Below are positions 1 through 8,607 of a DNA stretch of 64,000 nucleotides, in pieces. Position 1 is the stretch's first letter; each line of letters starts with the position of its first letter. The stretch comes from Deinococcus gobiensis I-0 (lineage in GTDB: Bacteria; Deinococcota; Deinococci; Deinococcales; Deinococcaceae). A model generated the notes under the pieces. It ran no database searches, was not told where the DNA came from, and worked only from the letters and a program-made list of their open reading frames with translations. The stretch lies in the NCBI RefSeq assembly GCF_000252445.1, contig NC_017771.1, positions 167,601-231,600 on the forward strand, read 5' to 3'. Both the position numbers and the translations under genes were made by a program.

Positions 1-1280
1 CACCGGTCTCCTGATCGCTGGGGAACTTCCCCAGCGATCTCCCTTCGAATCTCAGGCACAGACTCGCCAAAAAAACCGTCCAACTGGGCCAGGCGGAGCC
101 ATTGCAGGAACAGCAAGGCAACCAAACACAACGTCGCATGGTGGTTCAGCCCTTGCCAGCTTCTCCCTTCAAAGTGACTCAGCCCGACCTCCTGTTTGAG
201 TTCCCGGTGGCCCAGCTCGCAGGCCCAGCGTTGCTTGGTCACTCGAATCAGGTGATCAAAAGATGTCTCTGACGGCAAATTACAAAGGTAATACTTCCGT
301 TCCCCTCGGCCACGCTGCTCCCCGATCACCCAGGCACCTTCTCCTGGAAGGTGCTGTCCTCGGGTGTTCTCGTTGCCATCCGCGAGACGGACATATTTCG
401 CTGCGAACGTCCCGACCAGCGGCCCCTTCGTCCCTTGGCGCCAGAGCACGTGACGCCAGCGTTCACGGCTCAGCACCGCCTCGATGGTCTCTGCATCCTC
501 CGATGGAGTTGGATGCTTCTGGGGGCGACCCCGAAAGTGCTTTGGGATCGGGATGAGGTGGACATGGGCCGGATACACGTGTTGGGTGCGGATGGTCCCC
601 ACCGACCACCGCAAGCCGCGAGCCGTCAGAGCGTGCCGGAATTTTGCGTTGACCCCGTACCCCGCATCGGCGAGAACCATCCCGTACTGCACACTCCCTG
701 TCAGATCATCAATCTCCCGCAGGGCAAGTTCCCATTTGGTGGACCCCAGCGGGTGTTCCGCAGGAATCCCCGCCTGCACACACCGCTCTGGATTCGTAGA
801 CCACTCCGATGGGAGGAACAGCCTCAGGCGCAAGGGGATGGGAATCTCATTCCGGGCAAGGGTCACTGAAACCAGGCACTGACAGTTGGTGATTTTCCCC
901 GCCTGCCCGGAGTACTGCCGCCCAACCCCAACAGACCGGGAGCCGAACTTTGTCAGGCAAGTATCGTCGATGATCAGCACAGCATCTTTGCCACCCAGGA
1001 GGTGCCCTGCACGGTCGGCGACGATGCGTTCGAGTCCCTCCGTGGTCCAGGGGCTGTCGGTGATGAAGTGCTGCAGGTGATCCTGTTTCCCTGGGGCGAC
1101 TTGGTCAGCCAGGGGTTGCATGCTTTTCCGTTGGGCAGGGCTACACAGACCTTGCACGTATACCGGGGCCCAGCGCTGCTGGGCCTGGTGGCGAAAACAC
1201 GTGAGAAACGGGGAAAACCAGCTCGGAAAGTGCCGGCTCCACTCCAGGCGTCGAAAACGCTTCAACAAGAAGGCCAGCAT
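1..1280 (-). CDS. IS701-family transposase, 3' end outside window
   Basis: Reading the minus strand gives an uninterrupted frame of about 426 codons from an ATG at 1280 to the left window edge, with no stop. DDE-transposase blocks are visible: LIIDDT followed by the IS701-like GVGRQYSGQAGKITNCQ, then VLADAGYG, then CELGHRELKQEVGL supplying the third acidic residue. The C-terminal hydrophobic stretch ALLFLQWLRLAQ also fits the family. The frame is closed by a stop just upstream, near 1330, so the start at 1280 is the best candidate. The gene looks intact as far as it can be seen. An IS3 element begins about 100 bases beyond its 5' end. Confidence 0.85.
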   Translation of the reverse strand, partial: MLAFLLKRFRRLEWSRHFPSWFSPFLTCFRHQAQQRWAPVYVQGLCSPAQRKSMQPLADQVAPGKQDHLQHFITDSPWTTEGLERIVADRAGHLLGGKDAVLIIDDTCLTKFGSRSVGVGRQYSGQAGKITNCQCLVSVTLARNEIPIPLRLRLFLPSEWSTNPERCVQAGIPAEHPLGSTKWELALREIDDLTGSVQYGMVLADAGYGVNAKFRHALTARGLRWSVGTIRTQHVYPAHVHLIPIPKHFRGRPQKHPTPSEDAETIEAVLSRERWRHVLWRQGTKGPLVGTFAAKYVRLADGNENTRGQHLPGEGAWVIGEQRGRGERKYYLCNLPSETSFDHLIRVTKQRWACELGHRELKQEVGLSHFEGRSWQGLNHHATLCLVALLFLQWLRLAQLDGFFGESVPEIRREIAGEVPQRSGDR

Positions 1281-1405
1281 GGCAGATGCTGGCCAAGACG
1301 ATGCCCCTGAATATTCCCCGAAGTACAGCTAGTAGGCCGTCAAGAAAGGTCTGTCTGAGGGTGCCCCAATTGCGGTTCCAGCCGATTTGCAAATCTCAGC
1401 GTACC

Positions 1406-2260
1406 TCAGCTCGCCTGGAACAGGCGGGCAAATTCGTATGGGGTCCGGCCACCAAGCGAGGTGTGGGGCCGGAGATCGTTGTAGTCCTGGCGCCAGGCTG
1501 TGAGGATGAGGCGAGCCTGATCCAGGCTCTGGAACCAGTGGAGATTGAGGCACTCGTCCCGGACCCGACCATTGAAACTCTCGATGTAGGCGTTCTCCAC
1601 AGGCCTTCCAGGCCGGATAAAGGTGTGCGTGATGCCGCGGTCGTGGGTCCAGAGATCCAGAGCCTTCCCTGCGAACTCCGGGCCGTTGTCAGTGGTGATC
1701 GCCTGGGGTGCGCCCCGGAAGCGAATGACCGCCTCGAGGCTGCGGACGACATCATGGCCTGTGATGGAGATGCCGACGTGCATCACCAAGCACTCCCGCG
1801 TGAAGTCGTCCACGACGTTCAGCACACGGAACCGCTGCCCGGAAGCCAGCTGATCAGCCATGAAGTCCAGACTCCACCGCTAATTGGGCGCAGAAACCTG
1901 CGGTTTCTGCTGACGCTCTCCAACGCTGAGCTTCCGGCGCTCCTTCTTTCGAACAGCCAGCCCTTCTGCCCGATAGATCCGGTAAACACGTTTGTGATTC
2001 ACGGTCTCACCTTCCCGACCCAGCATCAGGTGAATCCGCCGGTACCCGAACCGAGGCCGTTCCCGTGCCAGCACGCGGAGACGCTCAACCAGTTGCTGGT
2101 CCTTTTCCCTTTTAGGGCTGTTCCGTCTGTACGTGGTCCGGGAGAAGCCCAGCACCCGGCAGGCCCGACGTTCACTGATCGTGAACGAGTCTCGCAAGAG
2201 GGCCACCATCTGCTTCTTGAGGGGCGTTTGCGCCTGGGACGTCGTCCCAGGCGTCACCAC
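1406..2260 (-). pseudogene. IS3 orfB (DDE transposase) with one in-frame amber codon
   Basis: The frame from 2260 to 1406 encodes an IS3-family integrase-type transposase of about 284 codons: helix-turn-helix and FGYRRIH region, then SLDFM (first Asp), TTDNGPEF (second Asp) and YIESFNGRVRDE (Glu). A TAG at 1882-1880 (codon 127) interrupts it, four codons before the first catalytic Asp, in the context S-A-P-N-stop-R-W-S-L-D-F. Relatives have Gln here, so a CAG to TAG change is the simplest cause. No frameshift is present, and everything downstream is well preserved. Without readthrough or suppression the product lacks the catalytic core. Confidence 0.8.
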
Positions 2261-2520
2261 TTTCGCCCCACCACCTCTTTGAGCATGGCGTTGTCGAGCG
2301 CCAGGTCCGCTACCAGCTTCTTGAGACGCTGATTTTCGGCTTCCAGCTGACGGAACTTGCGGGTCTCGTCTTTGGTCATGCCGCCGTACCTGGCTTTCCA
2401 GCGGTAGATCGTGGTCATCGCGACTCCATGGAGTCGCGTCAGGTCGCTGATCGGGGTTCCGGCTTCAAGCTGCCCGAGAATCTCCAAGATCTGCTGCTCC
2501 GTGTACCGTTTGCGTTTCAT
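2254..2520 (-). CDS. IS3 orfA, helix-turn-helix protein
   Basis: This is an 88-residue protein beginning MKRKRYTEQQILEIL, the usual N-terminus of IS3-family OrfA. It has a helix-turn-helix (LTRLHGVAMTTIYRWKARYGG) and a C-terminal leucine-heptad coiled coil (LEAENQRLKKLVADLALDNAML). Its end overlaps the start of the orfB frame by seven bases, the arrangement used for programmed frameshifting in this family. A longer start at 2550 is possible, but 2520 matches the family start and lies inside the terminal repeat boundary. OrfA binds the IS ends and is fused to OrfB by ribosomal frameshift to make the active transposase. Confidence 0.8.
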   Translation of the reverse strand: MKRKRYTEQQILEILGQLEAGTPISDLTRLHGVAMTTIYRWKARYGGMTKDETRKFRQLEAENQRLKKLVADLALDNAMLKEVVGRKW

Positions 2521-2553
2521 ATTTCTCCCAGTCTGCTGCTCGATTTGCAATCA

Positions 2554-2891
2554 GACTGGCACCGGAAACAGGGGCAAGGTCACCCTCGTATATCTGGGCG
2601 AGGCGCGTCTATCTTCGGCGATCTCCATACCGCGTCGACCCGCGCAGCCTGTACGCCGATAGGGCCAGAATCACCAGCAGCACCACCGAAGCGGGGTGCA
2701 GTTCCCCGTACAGATCCGGGGGAACTTGGTCGGCGACCGCCCACTGTGTCCATGCCTGCATCTCTGGCAGATCTAGAGCAGTATGGCCACGAATAGGAGC
2801 TTCATTCCCACACGTCGTACTCGATCAATGACGCGCCTGGCGTGGGGTGACCCTAGGCCTATGAATTGTATCTCAAGTGAATTTTACGACT
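2554..2891. other. Intergenic stretch without a supported gene
   Basis: About 340 bases lie between the IS3 element and the promoter of the metal ATPase gene. Short open frames occur on both strands, but none has a recognisable domain or a good ribosome binding site. I see no terminator or repeat here. It is probably decayed sequence between insertions. Confidence 0.5.
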
Positions 2892-2934
2892 GTATACCTG
2901 AACATATGAACGCTCGCTCAGGTATACTGGAGGC
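2892..2934 (+). promoter_or_regulatory. Promoter and operator of the metal ATPase gene
   Basis: A perfect 10-base inverted repeat, GTATACCTGA (2892-2901) and TCAGGTATAC (2918-2927), flanks a 16-base spacer containing ACATATGAAC, similar to ArsR/SmtB/CadC operator half-sites. The right arm overlaps a -10 box TATACT (2923-2928). That box ends exactly six bases before the ATG at 2935, so transcription would start at the A of the start codon and give a leaderless mRNA. A repressor bound here would block the -10. The likely partner is the CadC-type protein at 10877-11272 (inference). Confidence 0.7.
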
Positions 2935-5196
2935 ATGGCTTCCTACCCTCAGGCTGACCTGCCCGAACCCTCGCAGCCACTCACGTACTTTGTGGACGGC
3001 ATGGACTGCGCCAGTTGCGTCGCTAAAGTCGAGCGTATGGTCGACACGCTTCCCGGAACCGAGGGCGTGAAAACCAGCTTCACCAAGCAAACCTTGACTC
3101 TGCACCTCGACGAGCATCAGACCTCCCGAGCCACCCTGGAAAAAAATCTGAAAGCCCTTGGCTATACGCCCTCTCTGCTGCGTTCATCCCCTCCAGCGGT
3201 CGCCAGCACCTCCGAAACAGACGATCACACGAGACATGATCATGCGGAGCATGAGCACGCTGGCCACACGCATGAGGTTGCCCCCGCCGGTACCCCCTGG
3301 TACCGGACCGGACAAGGTCGTCTGGTCGTCACCTCTGGCATTCTCCTCCTGGCCGCCTGGCTGTTCGGTTTTATCGAGCCCCGCTTCGCGACCGCTGGAT
3401 ATATCGCCGCAACCCTGCTGGGCGTCTGGCCACTCGCCAAGAAAGCCGTCGCCAGTGCCCGCCTCGGCGATCCCTTCAGCATCAACATGCTCGTCAGTCT
3501 CGCGGCCATCGGTGCGGTCGCCATCGGTGAGGCGCCTGAAGGTGCCGTCGTGGTGTTCTTCTTTGCCATCGGTGAACTCCTCGAAGGCGTCGCCGCTGGT
3601 CGAGCCCGCGCGGGCATCCAGGCCCTCGCCGCACTGGCCCCCAAAACGGCGCTCCTCGTCGAAGGCACAGGCACGCGGGAAGTGCCCGCCGACCAACTCC
3701 AGGTGGGTCAGACCGTACAAGTCAACCCCGGCGCACGCGTGCCCGCAGACGGGACGATCCTGCGCGGCACCTCCAGCCTCGACGACAGCCCCATCACTGG
3801 TGAGAGTGTGCCCGTGACGAAAAGTGCCGGCGACATGGTCTTTGCGGGGAGCATCAACACCGACGGCACCCTGGCCATTCAGGTGGAAAAGGCGGCCAAT
3901 GACAACACCATCGCGCGCATCATCCACATGGTCGAGGAAGCCGAGAGCAACAAAGCGCCCACCGCCCGCTTCATCGACCGCTTCAGCCGCTGGTACACCC
4001 CAGGCGTGGTGCTGGTATCTGCACTGGTCGTCCTGATACCGCCCCTCGCATTTGGTGGTACGTGGCATGAGTGGCTGTACAAGGGCATCAGCCTCTTGCT
4101 GATCGGCTGCCCCTGCGCGCTGGTGCTCAGCGTTCCCGCGTCCATCACCAGCGCCATCAGTGCCGGTACCCGCCGGGGCCTCCTTATCAAAGGCGGGGGC
4201 GCGTTGGAAACCATCGGAAGCGTCAAGACCATCGCCTTCGACAAGACGGGCACCCTCACTGCCGGGAAGCCCAAAGTTACTGACGTTCTCGGACAAGGCC
4301 TGGACCGCACCGAAGTGCTGCGCCTCGCGGCGGCCGTCGAATCCGGCAGCAGTCACCCGCTCGCCAAAGCCATTACCCAGGCCGCGCAGGAAAGCAAGAT
4401 CACTGTGCCACCGGCCGCAGACGCTCAGGCCCTGCCAGGGAAAGGCGCGACCGCTACGGTAGAAGGCCGCGCCCTCAGTGTGACCTCGCCACGCCACGCA
4501 GACACCCTAGCCCCCTTGAGTGCGGCGCTCAGCGGCGCCATCACTTCTTTCGAGGAACAAGGCCGCACCGCTGTCGTGCTCCTGGATGGTCAGGCGCCGC
4601 TTGGGGTCATCGCCATCCGCGACGAGCCCCGACCCGACGCGCGCGCCGCCCTGGTACAGTTGCACGGCCTGGGTGTAAAAACGGTCATGTTGACCGGAGA
4701 CAATGCCCGTACCGGTCAGGCCATCGCCCGCGACCTGGGACTGGACGTACAGGCCGAACTGCTTCCCGAAGATAAACTGCGCCTCATTGCCGAACTGAAA
4801 ACCCAGGGTGGCGTGGCCATGGTGGGGGACGGCATCAACGACGCGCCGGCGCTGGCGCAGAGCGATGTGGGCATCGCCATGGGCGGCGGCACTGATGTCG
4901 CATTGGAAACTGCGGATGCCGCGCTGCTTCAGGAACGCGTCACCGGTGTGGCTGATCTGGTGGCCCTCTCCCGCGCCACGATGGGGAACATCAAGGTCAA
5001 CATCGCCTTCGCGCTAGGGCTCAAGGCCATCTTCCTCGTCACCACCCTGTTGGGCTATACCAACCTCTGGATGGCCATCCTGGCTGACACCGGAGCCACC
5101 GCGCTGGTCACCGCAAATGCCCTGCGACTGCTGCGTTGGAAGAGTCAAGCCGCAACCAAGACGCCCCCCATCACCCCTGCGCCCCGCACCGCATAA
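2935..5196 (+). CDS. Zn/Cd/Pb-exporting P1B-type ATPase
   Basis: This is a 753-residue cytoplasmic-membrane pump that uses ATP to export divalent soft metals. An N-terminal heavy-metal-associated domain has GMDCASC (residues 22-28). A His-rich linker follows (about 97-113, DDHTRHDHAEHEHAGH). The actuator loop TGES is at 288-291, the CPC metal-gate motif at 392-394, the phosphorylation site DKTGT at 436-440 and the hinge GDGIND at 631-636. The C-terminal helices contain the conserved DTGATALVTANALRL. The length is normal for ZntA/CadA. CPC plus HMA plus His-rich linker favours Zn, Cd or Pb over Cu. It heads an operon with the glutaredoxin-like and ZIP genes and is probably metal-induced through the upstream operator. 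Confidence 0.93.
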   Translation: MASYPQADLPEPSQPLTYFVDGMDCASCVAKVERMVDTLPGTEGVKTSFTKQTLTLHLDEHQTSRATLEKNLKALGYTPSLLRSSPPAVASTSETDDHTRHDHAEHEHAGHTHEVAPAGTPWYRTGQGRLVVTSGILLLAAWLFGFIEPRFATAGYIAATLLGVWPLAKKAVASARLGDPFSINMLVSLAAIGAVAIGEAPEGAVVVFFFAIGELLEGVAAGRARAGIQALAALAPKTALLVEGTGTREVPADQLQVGQTVQVNPGARVPADGTILRGTSSLDDSPITGESVPVTKSAGDMVFAGSINTDGTLAIQVEKAANDNTIARIIHMVEEAESNKAPTARFIDRFSRWYTPGVVLVSALVVLIPPLAFGGTWHEWLYKGISLLLIGCPCALVLSVPASITSAISAGTRRGLLIKGGGALETIGSVKTIAFDKTGTLTAGKPKVTDVLGQGLDRTEVLRLAAAVESGSSHPLAKAITQAAQESKITVPPAADAQALPGKGATATVEGRALSVTSPRHADTLAPLSAALSGAITSFEEQGRTAVVLLDGQAPLGVIAIRDEPRPDARAALVQLHGLGVKTVMLTGDNARTGQAIARDLGLDVQAELLPEDKLRLIAELKTQGGVAMVGDGINDAPALAQSDVGIAMGGGTDVALETADAALLQERVTGVADLVALSRATMGNIKVNIAFALGLKAIFLVTTLLGYTNLWMAILADTGATALVTANALRLLRWKSQAATKTPPITPAPRTA

Positions 5197-5204
5197 CGTC
5201 GAGC

Positions 5205-5453
5205 ATGCCGGATATCACGCTCTACACTGTTCCGCAGTGCGCAGATTGCGAGGCGATCAAGCGCCTTCTCCAGCATGAGGGCGCCCCGTTCACGGAGAAA
5301 AACGTGCGTGGCGACCCACAGGCCCTGGCCGAGATGCAACGCCGCGCGGACGTGCGGATCGCGCCGGTCACGATCATCGACGAGCACATCTTTTATGGTC
5401 CTTTCAGTGACCAGCGTCCCAGGATTCTGGCGGCATTAGAGAAGCGCGCATGA
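5205..5453 (+). CDS. Glutaredoxin-like (NrdH-type) thiol protein
   Basis: This is an 82-residue thioredoxin-fold protein starting MPDITLYTVPQCADC. The CxxC active site is CADC, preceded by PQ, and the conserved APVTIID segment supplies the cis-Pro (VRIAPVTI) of glutaredoxins. The ATG at 5205 lies eight bases after the ATPase stop, and the gene ends overlapping the ZIP start. It may keep thiols reduced under metal stress, but the exact partner is unknown. A longer upstream frame exists, but it overlaps the ATPase and adds no domain. Confidence 0.85.
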   Translation: MPDITLYTVPQCADCEAIKRLLQHEGAPFTEKNVRGDPQALAEMQRRADVRIAPVTIIDEHIFYGPFSDQRPRILAALEKRA

Positions 5454-6181
5454 GTGTTCCTCTCTCACAGATCCTGACCCTGACGATGATTCCGGTGGCG
5501 GCCACGGTGGTAGGCGGGGTGGCTGCTGCATTCCACGCCCCTGCAGAACGAACGCGCAGTTTCGTACAACATTTCGCGGCAGGTGTTGTCTTCGCGGTTG
5601 TCGCTGGAGAACTCCTGCCGGAAATCACAGCGGGGCATCAACCCCTCGGGGTCGTGATCGGCTTCGCATTAGGTGTGGCCGTCATGCTGCTGGTGCGGCA
5701 ATGGGCTGAGCGCCTGGAGAACACCGCGCAGGGACGTTCCGCATCCACCGGGAATCTGGGATTGATCGTCGCGGTCGGCATCGACGTGCTGCTCGACGGG
5801 CTTCTGATTGGTGTTGGCTTTGCCGCTGGTGCACGGGTCGGTACCCTCTTGATCGTGGCACTGACGCTGGAACTCTTGTTCCTGGGCGTCTCTGTCGCGT
5901 CCAGTCTGGTTCAGGACGGGGCTTCTCGGGGGCGTGTGATCGGCACAGTCAGCGGCCTCAGCCTTTTGGTGATCGTGGGATCGCTCTTGGGGGGTACTCT
6001 CTTGCAAGGCCTCACGGGTCTGGCACTGGAGATCGTCCTATCGTTCGGCGCGGCAGCCCTCCTCTTTCTGGTGACCGAGGAGCTGCTCACTGAAGCGCAC
6101 GAAGTGAAGGAAACGCCGTTGATTACGTCCGCGTTCTTCGCAGGGTTCGTAGCGCTCTATCTATTGGAGTTGCTGACCTGA
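5450..6181 (+). CDS. ZIP-family divalent metal transporter
   Basis: This 243-residue integral membrane protein has about eight hydrophobic segments. The family's metal-binding helices are visible as FVQHFAAGVVFAVVAGELLPEI (H-x-x-A-G-x-x-x-x-x-x-x-x-E pattern) and GIDVLLDGLLIGVGFAAG. The C-terminus is TSAFFAGFVALYLLELL. It overlaps the glutaredoxin gene by four bases (ATGA), which implies translational coupling. ZIP proteins usually import Zn, Fe or Mn, but some bacterial members act as facilitators. Pairing with an exporter suggests a role in zinc homeostasis or replacement of displaced metal (inference). Confidence 0.88.
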   Translation: MSVPLSQILTLTMIPVAATVVGGVAAAFHAPAERTRSFVQHFAAGVVFAVVAGELLPEITAGHQPLGVVIGFALGVAVMLLVRQWAERLENTAQGRSASTGNLGLIVAVGIDVLLDGLLIGVGFAAGARVGTLLIVALTLELLFLGVSVASSLVQDGASRGRVIGTVSGLSLLVIVGSLLGGTLLQGLTGLALEIVLSFGAAALLFLVTEELLTEAHEVKETPLITSAFFAGFVALYLLELLT

Positions 6182-6231
6182 GCAGCCGACTCAACCGACA
6201 GGGGTGGCTATTCTGGTCGGCCTGCGGCGCA

Positions 6232-7629
6232 GTGCTGGGTGCGTTGTATCCACCGTCCGCCCTAGGATGGCTGGCGCCCTTGCCACTCAGCCTGCTCTTT
6301 CGGGCCGTGTCACATGCTCCACCTCGTCAGGCATTCCGGATCACTTGGATCGTAGCAACGGCAATGTTTGGGGTCATGCTCAGCTGGCTCCCTCAGAGTC
6401 TCGGGGGAACATTGGGGTGGGGACTGAGCCTGCTGTTCCCCGTGCTGGTGGGCCTGCTGGGTTTAACCTGCGCGGGTACGGTGGCCGTGACCCGCTGGGC
6501 GGCCGGTTCATGGACATTGGGGACTTTGCCCCTGGCTTGGGTGTTGTTAGACGCGATGCGGGAAATAGGTGCATTGGCCTTCCCTTGGGGGGGATTAGGA
6601 TATTTTCTGAGTGAGACACCATTGGTACAGGTGGCAGAGTGGGGCGGCGTTGGGTTGCTTGGACTGTTGGTTGGCGGAGCGGCGAGCGCTTTGGCTGCAT
6701 GGTCCTGGCGTGGAGTCTGGATTGCGTTGTTGTGGGCGAGCGCTTTGACTTACGGACTGACAAGGCCGCCCGAGATGCCGGGGACTCGCTCAGCACTCCT
6801 GGTGCAGGGCGCGGTGGATCCACGGGCAAAGGTACAGGCCGATCCCTTACGGGAGTGGCAGCGGTACTGGTCATTGACCCGAGGGGCGCAGGTGACCGCA
6901 CAGACATTGGTGGTCTGGCCGGAAGCGGCTGTGTCGTGGCCTCCCCCAGCGGGTCTCCAAGTTCCCGTGAAGGCAGCAGTGCTACTTGGGGCCTCAGAGG
7001 GGGGAACAACGCCCAAGAACTCCGTCTTCCTGGTGCAAGGGAATGCAATGGAGGGGCGGCAGGACAAGGTGCATCTGGTCCCGTTTGGAGAGTTCTTTCC
7101 AGGTCAGGCGAGATGGCCGGGGGCGTACCGCACCATATTCCGCTGGCTGGGTTTGCCTGATCTGGTGGGTCGGGTGCCGGGTCATGTGACTCAACCGTTA
7201 CAGCTTGGTGATCTCCGGGCCGGAGTGCTGATCTGTTATGAGTCGGTGTTTGCTTCGCAGGCGCGTGAACTGGTCGCACGGGGCGCGAATGTACTGGTGA
7301 CACCGTCGAATGATGCATGGTTCGGATCGTCCCGAGGCGCAGAACAGCACTTCCAGATGGGGCGGGTACGGGCGGTGGAGACCCGCCGGTGGTGGTTACG
7401 CGTGGGCAACGATGGGATTACGGCGGTAGTGGATCCGCAGGGGCGGGTGAGAAGGCGACTGGTCCGGTTTACTCCAGGGACCTTACCCGTGGTGTTTGAC
7501 CTGCGCGAGGGCCGCACGCTGAGTGTGCAGTGGCCGGGATGGGTCGTATGGGGCGCTGCATTGGGATTGATCCTGGTTTGTCTCTATATGAGAACAGTTG
7601 CTCATATATGCAGACAAAGTCGCTGTTAA
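6232..7629 (+). CDS. lnt: Apolipoprotein N-acyltransferase
   Basis: About 465 residues. N-terminal membrane helices are followed by a nitrilase-fold periplasmic domain and a final helix. The catalytic triad is visible: Glu231 (VVWPEAA), Lys279 (GRQDKVHLVPFGEFFP) and Cys335 (ICYESVF), with the later NVLVTPSNDAWF block. Lnt adds the third acyl chain to lipoproteins after LspA cleavage. The GTG at 6232 is the first standard start, but the frame is open back to 6178 and encodes more hydrophobic residues, so the true start may be a rarer codon overlapping the ZIP stop. A mobile lnt near an lspA is notable, because these are normally single chromosomal genes. Confidence 0.88.
   Translation: MLGALYPPSALGWLAPLPLSLLFRAVSHAPPRQAFRITWIVATAMFGVMLSWLPQSLGGTLGWGLSLLFPVLVGLLGLTCAGTVAVTRWAAGSWTLGTLPLAWVLLDAMREIGALAFPWGGLGYFLSETPLVQVAEWGGVGLLGLLVGGAASALAAWSWRGVWIALLWASALTYGLTRPPEMPGTRSALLVQGAVDPRAKVQADPLREWQRYWSLTRGAQVTAQTLVVWPEAAVSWPPPAGLQVPVKAAVLLGASEGGTTPKNSVFLVQGNAMEGRQDKVHLVPFGEFFPGQARWPGAYRTIFRWLGLPDLVGRVPGHVTQPLQLGDLRAGVLICYESVFASQARELVARGANVLVTPSNDAWFGSSRGAEQHFQMGRVRAVETRRWWLRVGNDGITAVVDPQGRVRRRLVRFTPGTLPVVFDLREGRTLSVQWPGWVVWGAALGLILVCLYMRTVAHICRQSRC
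7586..7607. promoter_or_regulatory. Inverted repeat upstream of the M23 gene, possible metal-repressor site
   Basis: ATATGAG (7586-7592) and CTCATAT (7601-7607) form a perfect 7-base inverted repeat with an 8-base spacer. Flanking bases extend it imperfectly (TTTGTCTCT on the left, TGCAGACAAA on the right). It lies within the last codons of lnt, about 35 bases before the M23 gene. It resembles SmtB/CadC boxes in its ATATGA core. It could instead form an RNA hairpin between the two genes, but there is no T-run. Confidence 0.4.
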
Positions 7630-7641
7630 GGTAGGCCCCCG

Positions 7642-8244
7642 ATGAACGTACGTTTTGTCCGAGCGACATTGCTTGTCGTCTTCCTCTGCACCTCGGTTCT
7701 GGCTGCTACCGTACAGGTCAAACGAGGTGACACTGTGTCAGGAATAGCCAAACAGCACAGGACGACAGTCCAGGCAATCCTGAATGCCAACCCTGGCCTC
7801 ACGCCTCAACGCCTGACAGCTGGCCAGACGATTACCGTACCTCCCGCCTCCGCTCAGGCCATGTTGCAGCCAACAGGGATCCGAGTGACGGCTGTCCTTC
7901 CCGTGCAGGGGCGGTTAACTACCCCCCCGAGCACAGCTCATATGGGACTGGACTTGGCTGCCCGTCAAGGCACCGTAATTCGGTCGGCGCTGAGTGGTAC
8001 GGTGAGGACATCCACGTTCGACGTCAGCGGCGGCTGGGGATGGACAGTGGTGGTGGATCATGGCAATGGCGCCATGACGCGCTACAGTCACAACCGCATA
8101 AATTTGGTGCGGGTTGGGCAGCGGGTGAAGACAGGTCAGCCCATTGCGCAGGTTGGGAGCTCGGGCAATAGCACAGGACCACATCTGGACTTCCGGATGT
8201 ACCAGGCAGGTGTATTGGTCAACCCGTATTTGCTCTTCAACTGA
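7642..8244 (+). CDS. Secreted LysM and M23-type peptidase-like protein
   Basis: This 200-residue protein has a signal peptide (about 1-22, LLVVFLCTSVLAA), a LysM peptidoglycan-binding domain (about 23-68, VKRGDTVSGIAKQH through GQTITVP) and a LytM/M23 endopeptidase fold. Zinc ligands His100 and Asp104 (HMGLD) and the conserved YSH (148-150) are present. The final motif reads GPHLDF (His181, Asp183) instead of the usual HLHF, so the third zinc ligand is replaced by Asp. It may be a weak or inactive hydrolase that regulates wall turnover. It probably acts in the periplasm or cell wall. Confidence 0.85.
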   Translation: MNVRFVRATLLVVFLCTSVLAATVQVKRGDTVSGIAKQHRTTVQAILNANPGLTPQRLTAGQTITVPPASAQAMLQPTGIRVTAVLPVQGRLTTPPSTAHMGLDLAARQGTVIRSALSGTVRTSTFDVSGGWGWTVVVDHGNGAMTRYSHNRINLVRVGQRVKTGQPIAQVGSSGNSTGPHLDFRMYQAGVLVNPYLLFN

Positions 8245-8574
8245 CCAAAGGAGCTCACGGACCTCGGAGGGATGCCGCCTGTTTCAGCTTGCCAATCCAA
8301 TGAGTACATTTTTCAGGGTGTGTAAGATTTGCCTTGGAGTGATGGAAGCGGTCCGAAGCCATGAGGCAATGGCTGAAAGTGGCTATGGAAGCGGAACAGC
8401 CCGGCGGCATTTTCCTGACTCAGCCAAGAGCGTTCTGTGGTCAGTGTTGTGTTCAAACGCCTCAGGGCATCAGAAGTTTGTCAGAGGGAATCGTAGGATG
8501 TCGTGAAAAGACCTGCGTGAGGGATGGACGGTACTTCCTGCTGCGAAAAGTCATAGGCAGGGCAAACGCCCTGC
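8245..8574. other. Intergenic stretch without a supported gene
   Basis: About 330 bases between the M23 gene and the lspA promoter. Several overlapping short frames read through it, but none has domain evidence, and their codon use does not resemble the neighbours. It may hold remnants of an older gene. I see no terminator with a T-run. Confidence 0.45.
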
Positions 8575-8607
8575 ATATCTGCTTAGTTACTCAGATATAG
8601 TAATGAA
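8575..8607 (+). promoter_or_regulatory. lspA promoter with overlapping inverted repeat
   Basis: ATATCTG (8575-8581) and CAGATAT (8592-8598) form a perfect 7-base inverted repeat with a 10-base spacer. The right arm overlaps the -10 box TATAGT (8596-8601), which ends exactly six bases before the ATG at 8608. This is the same leaderless geometry as at 2923-2935 and 11842-11854. The half-sites resemble those at the ATPase promoter (TCAGGTATAC there, CTCAGATATA here). One ArsR/SmtB-type repressor could therefore control both units (inference). Confidence 0.6.

Larger units (their letters stand above)
1382..2553 (-). mobile_element. IS3-family element with imperfect terminal repeats
   Basis: The element encloses orfA and orfB on the minus strand. 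Both ends carry versions of the near-palindrome GATTTGCAAATC. On the coding strand the 5' end reads TGATTGCAAATCGAGC (2553-2538), and the 3' end, inverted, reads CGATTTGCAAATCTCAGC (from about 1382). The ends are approximate because the repeat is imperfect and no convincing target duplication is visible. The element lies between the IS701 gene and the metal-resistance block. Confidence 0.65.

Noticed and set aside
1383..2550. Direct repeat CGATTTGCAA at 1383-1392 and 2541-2550 as a target duplication
   Set aside because: The shared bases belong to the near-palindromic terminal repeat GATTTGCAAATC of the IS3 element, and IS3 duplications are only 3-4 bases.
8144..8600. Overlapping plus-strand frames between the M23 and lspA genes
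   Set aside because: Different frames give equally long products with no domain, and the stretch includes the lspA promoter.
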